A stretch of DNA of 13,748 nt from JAIOTH01 sp964639335 (GTDB taxonomy: Bacteria; Patescibacteriota; Patescibacteriia; UBA1558; S5-K13): NCBI GenBank assembly GCA_964639335.1, contig CAZXCJ010000029.1:1-13748 (forward strand), read 5' to 3'. Below the pieces are notes generated by a model. That model did not search any database and had not been told where the DNA came from. It saw nothing but the letters and a program-made list of their open reading frames with translations. A program made the translations under genes and the position numbers. Within the stretch, counting starts at the first letter, position 1; each line of letters begins with the position of its first letter. Positions 5,127 to 12,098 of this stretch are shown here, piece after piece.

Positions 5127-8027
5127 ATGAAACAGAATTTTAATCAAGATTTGAAAAAGTTGCAACCTCTTATTGATCTTTTTTTGAACAATATTGACGC
5201 CTACAAAAGTGGTAAATATAACGAAGCAAATACTCGTACTAATTTTATTGATCCATTTTTTGAACTTTTAGGCTGGGATATGAGAAATAAGCAGGGTTAT
5301 GCAGAAATGTATAGAGATGTTATTGTTGAAGATTCTATTAAAATTGAAGGTAAGCCAAAAGCTCCAGACTATAGTTTTCGCGTTGGAGGACAAAGAAAAT
5401 TTTTTGTAGAAGCAAAAAAGCCATCAGTTTATATCAAAGAGGATATTGGTCCTGCTTATCAGGTAAGGCGTTATGCTTATACAGCAAAATTACCACTTTC
5501 TATTTTAACTGATTTTGAGGAATTTGCAGTATATGACACTCGCATTAAACCAAGACCAAAAGATAGCGCTAGTGTAGGGCGTATTTTTTATTGCACTTAT
5601 AAGGAATATAAAGAAAATTTTGATTTTATTTATAATACATTTTCTAAAGAAGCTATTTTAAAAGGAAGCTTTGATAAATATATTCAAGATAATAAAAGAA
5701 GAGGCACTTCAGAAGTTGATAAGGAATTTTTAAAGCTCATTGAAACATGGCGAATAAATCTTGCTAAAAACATCGCTATAAATAATAAAAAATTAGATAT
5801 ATATCATCTTAATCGGTCTGTACAGAAAATAATTGATAGAATTATATTTTTGCGTATTGTTGAAGATAGAAATATAGAAAAGTATGGCAAACTTATTGAA
5901 ATAGTAAAGCAAAAAGGGATATATAAAAGTTTTAATGATTATATTAAAATTGCTGACAAAAAATATAATAGTGGATTGTTTGATTACAGAGGCTGGATTG
6001 CAGATTTAAAAATAGACGATAAAATCTTTAAAGATATTGTTAATACAATGTATTATCCGCAATGTCCTTATGAATTTTCTGTTTTGCCAGTAGAAATATT
6101 AGGAAATATATATGAACAATTTTTAGGGAAAGTCATTACTCTTACTGAATCTCATCATGCTAAAATAGAAGAAAAGCCGGAAGTACGCAAAGCGGGAGGT
6201 GTATATTATACTCCGCAATATATTGTAAATTATATTGTCAAAAATACAGTTGGTCAGAAGTTAAAAAATAAGAGTACAAAACCTCAAAATGTTGAAAATA
6301 TAACTATTTTAGATCCAGCTTGCGGTTCGGGTTCTTTTTTGCTTGGAGCGTATGATTATTTGCTTAATTGGCATTTAGAATATTATATACAGGAGAAAAG
6401 AATCAAAAAAGCAATCCGTGAAAATAAAATTTATCAAGCTGGAGAAAATAATTATAGATTGACTATTCAAGAAAAAAGAAAAATATTATTAAATAATATT
6501 TATGGCGTTGACATTGACGAACAGGCAGTTGAAGTAACTAAATTATCACTTCTTATAAAATTGCTTGAAGACGAAAAACAAGAAAGTGCTGGCCGTTTAT
6601 TTAGTAAATATAATCAAGGGGCTTTGCTTCCTAATTTATCTTCAAATATAAAATGTGGAAACTCTTTAATTGGTCCAGATTTTTATGAAGGACAAAATTT
6701 GAATCTTTTTGATAATGAACAAATGAAAAAAATAAATGCTTTTGATTGGAAAAAACATTTTGAGGAGATTTTTGATAAAGGCGGTTTTGATGTGGTGATT
6801 GGAAATCCACCATACATAGATTCTGAGGAGATGGTGAGAAGTAGTAAGGAAATACGAGATTATTGTTCAAAAAACTATGAAACCACTAAAGGTAATTGGG
6901 ATATGTACTGCGTTTTTTCAGAAAAAGGAATAGATTTATTGCGAGAAAAAGGAATATTTGGATTTATTATTCCTAATAAATTTATATCACTTCCTTATGG
7001 TGATTATTTAAAAAAATATTTTTCTAAATATCAAATAAAAAATATTGCAGATTATTCTTGTGTTGATGTTTTTGTTACAAATAATAAAAAAGTGAATGTT
7101 TATCCTATAGTAATTATTGTGCAAAAGAATACAAATAAAATATTGGGGCAATATAATCAAATGGTTCAAGATGGGGGTCTGATAAAATTAAAATATAAAA
7201 AAAATTTTACTATAAAATTAGGAGATATTAATTGGGCTAAAAATTTTGACCCCTTGGAAACAATTATTGATAAAGTAACTAATAAATCAAAAGGAATATC
7301 GGAAATATTTATAGTTGAGAATGCAGCTACTGTAGCTGAGGCATATGAGATTAAAAAAATTATATTAGATAGAAATGTGAAAAAAGGAAATTTTTTTAAA
7401 TTTGTTAATACAGGGACTATCGATAGATACCATGTACTTTGGGGTAAAGTTAATACGAATTATATAAAAGATAAATATATAAAACCAATAGTTTTGGTAT
7501 CTGATTTAAAGAAAGGATTTCAATCTCGATTTGGGCAAGCTGAATCCGAAAAATTAATTTTAGCAGGTATGGTAAAAAATTTAGAGGTAGTATATGACAG
7601 AGGAAAAATTTTAGCTGGAAAATCTACTATCATCATAAGATATGGTGATGAGAGTGAATATAAATTAAAATTTTTATTAGGACTATTGAATTCAACTCTT
7701 TTTTCTGTTTTGTTTAGAGCAATAAATAGATATTCATCAATGTCTGGTGGTTATATTAGTTTAAATAAAAATAAGATACAAAATTTTTACTTTCCAAACA
7801 TTAATTTATCAAAACCAACAGATAAAGTTTTATATAATAATCTGACAAATTTAGTTGACCAAATGCTTGAAGCCCAAAACAAATATCGTAAAGTAAAAAG
7901 TGATTCTGATAAAAAAATATATAAACAAAGAATAGATATTTTAGATTCTCAAATAGATAAATTGGTTTACGAGTTATATGATTTAACTGATGAGGAGATT
8001 AAGATTGTGGAGGGAGAGGTTAAGTAA
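5127..8027 (+). CDS. type IIG restriction-modification enzyme (Eco57I-like, nuclease-methyltransferase fusion)
   Basis: One 966-residue chain that should both methylate and cut DNA, using S-adenosylmethionine. The N-terminal PD-(D/E)XK nuclease shows RTNFIDPFFELLGWD (37-51), PD (80-81) and EAK (95-97). A helical linker leads to an N6-adenine methyltransferase: GGVYYTPQYIV (motif X, about 357), DPACGSGS (motif I, 396-403), the GVDIDEQAV block (460-468) and catalytic NPPY (motif IV, 560-563). The rest is the target-recognition region, ending in the family's typical coiled tail with VYELYDLTDEEIKIVEGE. All key residues are present and the length is full, so it is probably active. There is no Shine-Dalgarno site. 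A 16-bp direct repeat brackets this gene and the next, suggesting a mobile cassette. The recognition sequence cannot be predicted by eye. Confidence 0.93.
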   Translation: MKQNFNQDLKKLQPLIDLFLNNIDAYKSGKYNEANTRTNFIDPFFELLGWDMRNKQGYAEMYRDVIVEDSIKIEGKPKAPDYSFRVGGQRKFFVEAKKPSVYIKEDIGPAYQVRRYAYTAKLPLSILTDFEEFAVYDTRIKPRPKDSASVGRIFYCTYKEYKENFDFIYNTFSKEAILKGSFDKYIQDNKRRGTSEVDKEFLKLIETWRINLAKNIAINNKKLDIYHLNRSVQKIIDRIIFLRIVEDRNIEKYGKLIEIVKQKGIYKSFNDYIKIADKKYNSGLFDYRGWIADLKIDDKIFKDIVNTMYYPQCPYEFSVLPVEILGNIYEQFLGKVITLTESHHAKIEEKPEVRKAGGVYYTPQYIVNYIVKNTVGQKLKNKSTKPQNVENITILDPACGSGSFLLGAYDYLLNWHLEYYIQEKRIKKAIRENKIYQAGENNYRLTIQEKRKILLNNIYGVDIDEQAVEVTKLSLLIKLLEDEKQESAGRLFSKYNQGALLPNLSSNIKCGNSLIGPDFYEGQNLNLFDNEQMKKINAFDWKKHFEEIFDKGGFDVVIGNPPYIDSEEMVRSSKEIRDYCSKNYETTKGNWDMYCVFSEKGIDLLREKGIFGFIIPNKFISLPYGDYLKKYFSKYQIKNIADYSCVDVFVTNNKKVNVYPIVIIVQKNTNKILGQYNQMVQDGGLIKLKYKKNFTIKLGDINWAKNFDPLETIIDKVTNKSKGISEIFIVENAATVAEAYEIKKIILDRNVKKGNFFKFVNTGTIDRYHVLWGKVNTNYIKDKYIKPIVLVSDLKKGFQSRFGQAESEKLILAGMVKNLEVVYDRGKILAGKSTIIIRYGDESEYKLKFLLGLLNSTLFSVLFRAINRYSSMSGGYISLNKNKIQNFYFPNINLSKPTDKVLYNNLTNLVDQMLEAQNKYRKVKSDSDKKIYKQRIDILDSQIDKLVYELYDLTDEEIKIVEGEVK

Positions 8028-8112
8028 ATAATGTTTTAGAAAATAAAAAAAATGGAGAAGGAACAATATAAAAAATATAATAGAACGGGTAAATTTTTTT
8101 GGTTATAATTTT

Positions 8113-8772
8113 ATGGAAATTAAAGACATAATTAATAAAATAGATAATAAAAATGTGAAGATTAATTCAAAGACCCATAATCTTTGTAGGAATTTTAATT
8201 TATTTTTAATGGCATTTTGGATTGAAAAATTTAAATCAGTTATTATTGATCAAGAAAGACTAAATCGATTTTATAATATATTGATGGTTAAAGATTTTGT
8301 AAATTCTGCTTTTTTAGCAGATCATTTTAATTATACAGTGCAAGGAAAGGGTTCGTTGAGAACTGCTTATGAATATTTATTTAAATGTTTATCTGAAATT
8401 TTAAATTTCGCTTTATTTAAACCAAATGGGAATTTTAGGGTTTGTGATACGAGTCACGAATGGAAGAAAAATTGTATAGATTATTATAATCATAATATTT
8501 ATTATGGTTTTTATGAAGAATTATGTAAACCAGTTCATGTGCCGTCTGCATGTTTTATAAATAGTGATCCGGATAGTATTCCATTTTATAATGAGCATGA
8601 TCATGATAATTTTAATATAATACTCTCTAAATTTATAAATTATTCTTCTGATTTATTATTCATATGTATTCAATATTTAGGGTTAAATAATTTTAATGAT
8701 TTAATTCCTCATAAAAATATGTTTTCTGAAAGAATACGAAAAATAATAGATATGAACTATGAACAGGAATAA
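8113..8772 (+). CDS. hypothetical protein linked to the R-M module
   Basis: I do not recognise this 219-residue protein. It starts 85 bases after the type IIG gene, on the same strand, and lies inside the same pair of direct repeats, so it probably travelled with it. No Shine-Dalgarno site precedes the ATG; a TATAAT (8076-8081) could give it its own promoter. It is rich in aromatic residues, Asn and Ile, with a His- and Asp-dense stretch EHDHDN (161-166) and six scattered Cys residues in no regular spacing. No membrane span, signal peptide, helix-turn-helix or nuclease motif is evident. Possibilities are an accessory of the R-M system (control, protection or a second defence function) or a passenger gene. 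Very AT-rich codon use is in line with the neighbouring gene. Confidence 0.65.
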   Translation: MEIKDIINKIDNKNVKINSKTHNLCRNFNLFLMAFWIEKFKSVIIDQERLNRFYNILMVKDFVNSAFLADHFNYTVQGKGSLRTAYEYLFKCLSEILNFALFKPNGNFRVCDTSHEWKKNCIDYYNHNIYYGFYEELCKPVHVPSACFINSDPDSIPFYNEHDHDNFNIILSKFINYSSDLLFICIQYLGLNNFNDLIPHKNMFSERIRKIIDMNYEQE

Positions 8773-8819
8773 GCAAGAACATTTTTCCTAAGTTTTAAGT
8801 TTAAAAATAAAGTAAAATA

Positions 8820-8835
8820 AGCGATTTTTTTGTTT
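8820..8835. repeat. direct repeat, right copy, flanking the R-M module
   Basis: AGCGATTTTTTTGTTT, identical to 5052-5067. It abuts and slightly overlaps the stop codon of the M23 peptidase gene (8834-8836), and no matching 5' hairpin arm precedes it. Confidence 0.6.
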
Positions 8836-10057
8836 ATAATTTATTTTTATATTTTTCCACAGTTTTATTAAATTTTTCCATATCTTCTTCGGCAATACCA
8901 TCAGTGCTAGGGAAATCTTCAGTTTGAGGATTTATTTTTGTTCCATATTTTACCATTTCATAATGAACATGCGGGCCAGTAGAAAATCCAGTAGAACCAA
9001 CATAGCCAATTGTTTGTCCTTGAGTTACTTTTTGACCATATTTTACTGCGTAGCGAGAAAGATGAGCATAATTAGTAGTATAGGTTTCATTATGTCTGAT
9101 GCTAACAAAATTTCCATATCCGTCATTCCAGCCAGCATAGACTATGGTGCCATCGCCGACAGCTTTAATTGGTGTGCCATAAGGGGCGGCATAATCAATG
9201 GCTCGATGTTTTGTGGAAACATCAAAGGCCTGTATATATCTTAAACCAGTGGTAAATCCGGAAGAAATATATTTATAGGCTACAGGGGCTTTAAGAAATA
9301 TTTTTTGCATGCTTTCGCCAGATTCATTGTAATATCCGTAGTTGTTAGAATCTTTTTCATCGAGCTGAGCTTGATTGAAATAATAAGCCCTATATTCTTT
9401 TCCGTCATTAATAAATTTAGCAGATAAAATATTTCCAGGCATTATATATTCTCCATTCAAATATCTTTCTTCATAAATAAATTTAAAATAATCTCCTTTT
9501 TTGATATTCATAGCAAAGTCAATGGTCCACTGAAAGACCTCTGCTAATTCTATAATTGCTACCTCATCTAAATTTTGCTCCAATCCGGTTTCATAAAGAG
9601 AGGACTCTATTATTCCTTCAGAGGTCTTAATTCTAACTTCATATTTTATTGGTTTTCGTTCTGCTTGCCAAGTGCCGTCTTCTTTTAAATTAATATATAA
9701 CTCTTCCTCAGTGTCTATTTGATAAATTAATTGTTTTAATTCGTTGGTTTTTTTATTTTTTAATAATTTAATTTCTCGACCTACTCTAATTTTAGATAAA
9801 TCATAAACATCTTGAGTGGCTTCAAAAATTATAGTAGAGGTGGTATGACAAATTTCTGCTTCTTTCATTAATTCTCCATAAGTGCATTTAGGTTCTATTT
9901 TTAAAGAAGTTTCATAATAGGGGCTTTCTTCAATTATTTCTTCGGGCAGAAATTTTTTTTCTTGATTAACATTTTTTTGGTAATTTAAAAAATATAATAG
10001 CCCAGCACAAAGCAGAATAATTAAAATAAAAATAATGAGTTTTAATTTTATTTTCAT
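8834..10057 (-). CDS. membrane-anchored M23 family metallopeptidase (MepM-like)
   Basis: A zinc endopeptidase expected to cut peptide cross-links in peptidoglycan outside the membrane. Of 407 residues, about 5-24 form an N-terminal membrane anchor or uncleaved signal. A LysM/OapA-like region (about 55-100) follows, then the middle domain typical of MepM/YebA-type proteins (about 136-250). The M23 (LytM) domain spans about 265-380. Zinc ligands are His284 and Asp288 in HRAID and His365 in HVHYE; His332 in AHLS and His363 complete the active site, so it should be active. Transcription probably starts from an extended -10 very close to the ATG, giving an almost leaderless message. The gene converges on the R-M module; before that insertion it would have faced the small membrane ORF and shared its terminator. 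Confidence 0.93.
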   Translation of the reverse strand: MKIKLKLIIFILIILLCAGLLYFLNYQKNVNQEKKFLPEEIIEESPYYETSLKIEPKCTYGELMKEAEICHTTSTIIFEATQDVYDLSKIRVGREIKLLKNKKTNELKQLIYQIDTEEELYINLKEDGTWQAERKPIKYEVRIKTSEGIIESSLYETGLEQNLDEVAIIELAEVFQWTIDFAMNIKKGDYFKFIYEERYLNGEYIMPGNILSAKFINDGKEYRAYYFNQAQLDEKDSNNYGYYNESGESMQKIFLKAPVAYKYISSGFTTGLRYIQAFDVSTKHRAIDYAAPYGTPIKAVGDGTIVYAGWNDGYGNFVSIRHNETYTTNYAHLSRYAVKYGQKVTQGQTIGYVGSTGFSTGPHVHYEMVKYGTKINPQTEDFPSTDGIAEEDMEKFNKTVEKYKNKL

Positions 10058-10068
10058 AAGATTTTTAT

Positions 10069-10077
10069 ATTCTAACA
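10069..10077 (-). promoter_or_regulatory. extended -10 promoter for the M23 gene
   Basis: TGTTAGAAT on the minus strand (TG, one base, TAGAAT), only 11 bases before the ATG. No -35 is visible. The message would have a leader of about 5 bases. Confidence 0.45.
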
Positions 10078-10175
10078 GATTTTTTTGAAAATAAAAACCA
10101 CTGGATAGTTGGCAGTATTATAAATAATTTTTTAATAATTAAATATTTAGTATTAAAAATTTATTTGTTATTTGA

Positions 10176-10196
10176 AATTAGTAATTAGACATTAGA
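10176..10196. repeat. short 7-bp periodic TTAG repeat
   Basis: Three heptamers in a row: AATTAGT, AATTAGA and CATTAGA. They lie just before repeat element copy B in the 507-base gap between the M23 and RRM genes. The rest of the stretch from 10078 to 10175 is plain AT-rich sequence in which I see nothing else. Confidence 0.5.
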
Positions 10197-10202
10197 GGAT
10201 TT

Positions 10203-10400
10203 GGGGTTGACCCTGTTAAACCTGTTAAATTATTGCTTAATTGCGATACTATTTAACAGGTTGAAATAAAATTTGATTTATATATAATATTATAAATATA
10301 AAAATAAAAAAGTAGTAAAGACAAAATATAAATTATTAATAATGTTCAAATTTTAGCTTTAAATTTTTATAAAAATTTAAAGCTATTTAACAGGGTTGAC
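10203..10400. repeat. inverted-repeat promoter element, copy B
   Basis: Sister of 4627-4804. It starts with GGGGTTGACCCTGTTAAA as in copy A (4655-4672). It then carries an extra palindromic block (arms AACCTGTTAAAT 10219-10230 and ATTTAACAGGTT 10251-10262) before rejoining copy A at TAAAATTT (10267-10274). A perfect 32-bp A/T-rich palindrome (10354-10385) abuts the right end ATTTAACAGGGTTGAC (10385-10400). The outer ends ACCCTGTTAAA (10210-10220) and TTTAACAGGGT (10386-10396) are exact complements. Confidence 0.8.
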
Positions 10401-10423
10401 TTTTCGGTCTAATGGTGTATACT
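10396..10423 (+). promoter_or_regulatory. strong promoter for the RRM gene at the edge of copy B
   Basis: TTGACT (10396-10401), a 16-base spacer and TATACT (10418-10423). As in copy A, the -35 is the last part of the repeat end and the spacer is also 16 bases. It predicts a leader of about 135 bases before the RRM start. Confidence 0.7.
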
Positions 10424-10430
10424 ATTTATG

Positions 10431-10564
10431 TTTTCCATATTTTTTTCTAAGGTAAAGAATTTGCGCAGCTTAGCTGCTTGAAAGAATGTTGGAAAATATT
10501 TTATTAAGTTGTCTTTTTCTTTTATAGGAATAAGACTAAGTATTTGAAAGGAAAATTAAATTAA
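10431..10564 (+). promoter_or_regulatory. long structured 5' leader of the RRM gene
   Basis: About 135 bases between promoter and ATG, much longer than other leaders here. TTTTCCA (10431-10437) can pair with TGGAAAA (10490-10496), enclosing a GC hairpin GCAGC-TTA-GCTGC (10465-10477). The Shine-Dalgarno site AAAGGA (10547-10552) lies downstream, 12 bases from the ATG. By analogy with cold-shock and RNA-binding protein genes it may control translation or mRNA stability; this is inference. Confidence 0.45.
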
Positions 10565-10834
10565 ATGAGTAAAAAGTTATACATAGGTGGTCTATCTTAT
10601 GATACCACTGATGAATCTCTTAAAGCTGGTTTTTCCGAAGCCGGAAATGTAGTATCAGCTAACGTTATAAAAGACAGAATGTCAGGTCGTTCTAAAGGAT
10701 TTGGTTTTGTAGAATTTGAAACCGACGAAGATGCTCAAAAAGCCATTGAAATGTTTGATGGTAAAGAGTTCGAAGGAAGAACTATTAAAGCTAACGAAGC
10801 TAGACCAATGAAAAAATTTGACGATAGAAGCTAA
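10565..10834 (+). CDS. RRM-domain RNA-binding protein
   Basis: An 89-residue protein made of almost nothing but one RNA recognition motif. RNP2 is LYIGGL (5-10) and RNP1 is KGFGFVEF (44-51). The aromatic residues that stack on RNA bases are present (Tyr6, Phe46, Phe48), followed by a short charged tail. It resembles the small glycine-poor RRM proteins (Rbp type) of cyanobacteria and many Patescibacteria, thought to act as RNA chaperones, often cold-responsive. It stands alone between a strong promoter with a long leader and a clear terminator, so it is a monocistronic and probably highly expressed gene. Its codon use is less extreme than that of the R-M genes. RNA targets cannot be deduced. 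Confidence 0.95.
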   Translation: MSKKLYIGGLSYDTTDESLKAGFSEAGNVVSANVIKDRMSGRSKGFGFVEFETDEDAQKAIEMFDGKEFEGRTIKANEARPMKKFDDRS

Positions 10835-10855
10835 TTACATAGATTGATAAAAAAG

Positions 10856-10882
10856 CAGGGAGTGCGCAGTCCCTGTTTTTTT
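10856..10882 (+). terminator. intrinsic terminator of the RRM gene
   Basis: CAGGGA (10856-10861) pairs with TCCCTG (10870-10875), with an 8-base loop and T10876-10882. An A-run before the stem may let it work weakly on the other strand. Confidence 0.8.
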
Positions 10883-10921
10883 GTATACGAATAATTATAG
10901 TACTAATATGCTAGTGAATTG

Positions 10922-10956
10922 TTCTCCCCTTACCAAGGGGAGATTAAGAGGGGTTA
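10922..10956 (+). repeat. 35-bp hairpin repeat, copy 1
   Basis: Begins TTCTCCCCTTACC and ends GAGGGGTTA; CTCCCCTT (10924-10931) and AAGGGGAG (10935-10942) make a perfect 8-bp hairpin. An inverted copy with 31 of 35 identical bases lies at 11992-12026. The two flank the DUF1653 and Cys-rich genes. Confidence 0.7.
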
Positions 10957-10959
10957 ACT

Positions 10960-11119
10960 AATACCAGATGCCAATACCTGCTCGCCACTGGCTTCGGCGC
11001 AGACCCGTCTTGATTTTATTTTGTAAAACTATGGCGGGCAGGCAGGCAACAATTATAATTATGACAGAGGCGGGATGATACTAATTTATACTAATAATTT
11101 TAAATTTAGTAATTAATGG
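10960..11119. other. GC-rich intergenic patch with short repeats, no gene seen
   Basis: This part of the 285-base gap before the DUF1653 gene is clearly richer in G and C than its surroundings (for example GGCGGGCAGGCAGGC at 11034-11048) and contains no supportable ORF. ACTAAT motifs recur at 11078-11095, and a 7-bp periodic stretch (TTTAGTA, ATTAATG, GCTAATC) runs from 11105 to 11125 into the DUF1653 stop codon. It may be decayed repeat DNA. Confidence 0.45.
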
Positions 11120-11356
11120 CTAATCAACATATTTAAAGCGTGGAATTTTTTTATCATCAAATTTTGTGGTTTGAGTAAAATTTTTAGCGGTTCGAACAAA
11201 AATCGGTTCAGGTCCGAATTCCTTACTTAAATTTTTAACTGGATATAGACATTTATATAAAACCATTTTTTCTTTTGTTTCAGCATTAAAAGCTAGACCG
11301 ATAACTTGGTAAAATTTGCCTTTAAAGTGTTTATATTTTCCTAATTTAATTTCCAT
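11120..11356 (-). CDS. DUF1653 family protein
   Basis: A 78-residue protein matching the DUF1653 pattern. It has the opening LGKYKHFKGKFYQVIGLA (5-22), then a strand with VLYKCLYP, then a PIFVRTAKNF motif (about 51-60) and the closing IPRFKYVD. The family is widespread in bacteria as a small beta-barrel-like cytosolic protein; its function is not established. The ATG has no Shine-Dalgarno site, but TATAAT at 11374-11379 on the minus strand suggests its own promoter and a leader of about 10 bases. It follows the Cys-rich gene on the same strand, from which it is separated by that gene's terminator. The stop codon lies in a 7-bp repeat stretch. Confidence 0.9.
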   Translation of the reverse strand: MEIKLGKYKHFKGKFYQVIGLAFNAETKEKMVLYKCLYPVKNLSKEFGPEPIFVRTAKNFTQTTKFDDKKIPRFKYVD

Positions 11357-11373
11357 ATTTTTATAGTAGTTTT

Positions 11374-11379
11374 ATTATA
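11374..11379 (-). promoter_or_regulatory. -10 element for the DUF1653 gene
   Basis: Perfect TATAAT on the minus strand, 17 bases before the ATG. No -35 is evident and the surroundings are AT-rich, so this is moderate support only. Confidence 0.4.
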
Positions 11380-11391
11380 TATTTTTTAATT

Positions 11392-11418
11392 AAAAAAAGG
11401 AAGATTAAACTTCCTTTT
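11392..11418 (-). terminator. intrinsic terminator overlapping the stop of the Cys-rich gene
   Basis: Read on the minus strand, AAAAGGAAG (11418-11410) pairs with CTTCCTTTT (11403-11395) and a U-run follows to 11392. The stop codon of the gene lies in the loop. Confidence 0.7.
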
Positions 11419-11908
11419 CAATTTTTGCTTTAATTTTTTTTATGGAATTAATTATTTTTTCTTCCATAAATTTTTTGATATTTTTTACTATTTCATTTAT
11501 CCTTGTTGAGGATAGCCCTGGTGAAAGATAATATAAACACATTTCCATTTTTTTACACATAAGATCTTTTTCAGGAAAAAATAGATTTTTTAAAGATTTT
11601 TCAATATAATCATCAATTTCTTTTTTACTAAATGCACTCTTCATTATTTTTGAAATTTCAATTAAATTATAAATATCATCTTTAAAATTTTCTAGCAGTG
11701 TTGTTGAGTTATATATTTTTTCTATAGTTTCTACAATTTCTTTGACTTCTTCTGTTCCCATGCAAGTTTCTCCATAGTAAGTATCTTTGTTGCCAATTTC
11801 TATTCTTTCTAAAATTTTGTTTTTAACTTTTTTCTGAATAGATTTAGGACATTTATTTTTCATTTCGCATTCATCGCAAAAGCCCAAACAAACTAATATT
11901 TTTTTCAT
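11405..11908 (-). CDS. hypothetical protein with Cys-rich N-terminus
   Basis: Not recognised. This 167-residue protein begins MKKILVCLGFCDECEMKNKC, with Cys at 7, 11, 14 and 20; a later Cys49 and a pair at 118 and 124 could add to a metal site. The Cys cluster suggests a zinc or iron-sulfur site, while the rest is strongly helical and Lys/Glu-rich, with likely coiled-coil character in the last 30 residues. The start is well set: GGAGG lies 4-5 bases before the ATG, behind a strong promoter (11939-11967). An intrinsic terminator overlaps the stop. It is thus a well-defined single-gene unit. The pair of inverted 35-bp repeats outside it and DUF1653 may mark an inserted or exchanged segment. Function unknown. 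Confidence 0.75.
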   Translation of the reverse strand: MKKILVCLGFCDECEMKNKCPKSIQKKVKNKILERIEIGNKDTYYGETCMGTEEVKEIVETIEKIYNSTTLLENFKDDIYNLIEISKIMKSAFSKKEIDDYIEKSLKNLFFPEKDLMCKKMEMCLYYLSPGLSSTRINEIVKNIKKFMEEKIINSIKKIKAKIEKEV

Positions 11909-11938
11909 GTTTCCTCCGTATGATTTTATTTTTCAGTC

Positions 11939-11967
11939 AGTATATATTAATTTTTTATAAAAAGCAA
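11939..11967 (-). promoter_or_regulatory. promoter for the Cys-rich gene
   Basis: On the minus strand TTGCTT (11962-11967), a 17-base spacer and TATACT (11939-11944). The predicted leader is about 24 bases and holds the GGAGG site. Confidence 0.65.
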
Positions 11968-11991
11968 GCGTTGAGTTAAAAATTATAGATA

Positions 11992-12026
11992 TAACCCCTC
12001 TGTGTCTCCCCTTAGTAAGGGGAGAA
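11992..12026 (-). repeat. 35-bp hairpin repeat, copy 2 (inverted)
   Basis: Reverse complement of the repeat at 10922-10956 with 31 of 35 bases identical; the hairpin loop has one change and the rest fall between the hairpin and the GAGGGGTTA end. Confidence 0.7.
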
Positions 12027-12098
12027 TTATTTGTCAAAAATCCTAGGTTAAAAGCAAGAAGTCGCAAGTTTATAAAGTTAGAAAGTTAATTTCTGGAG

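Noticed and set aside
6631..6870. Minus-strand ORF inside the type IIG gene
   Set aside because: It is antisense to the conserved NPPY region and has no ribosome site or sensible protein composition; it is a shadow of the real gene. The same applies to plus-strand ORFs inside pth, der, the LCP gene and the M23 gene.
8052..8108. 18-codon ORF between the R-M gene and the 219-residue gene, as a leader peptide
   Set aside because: It has no ribosome site, low-complexity Lys/Tyr/Asn content and no attenuator-like hairpins after it.
4627..10400. CRISPR array made of the ATTTAACAGGGTTGAC repeats
   Set aside because: The copies are unevenly spaced, occur in both orientations and lie at two loci more than 5 kb apart, with no cas genes.
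10922..10956. 35-bp repeat as an intrinsic terminator
   Set aside because: The hairpin is strong but no U-run follows on either strand, and a proper terminator lies just upstream at 10856-10882.
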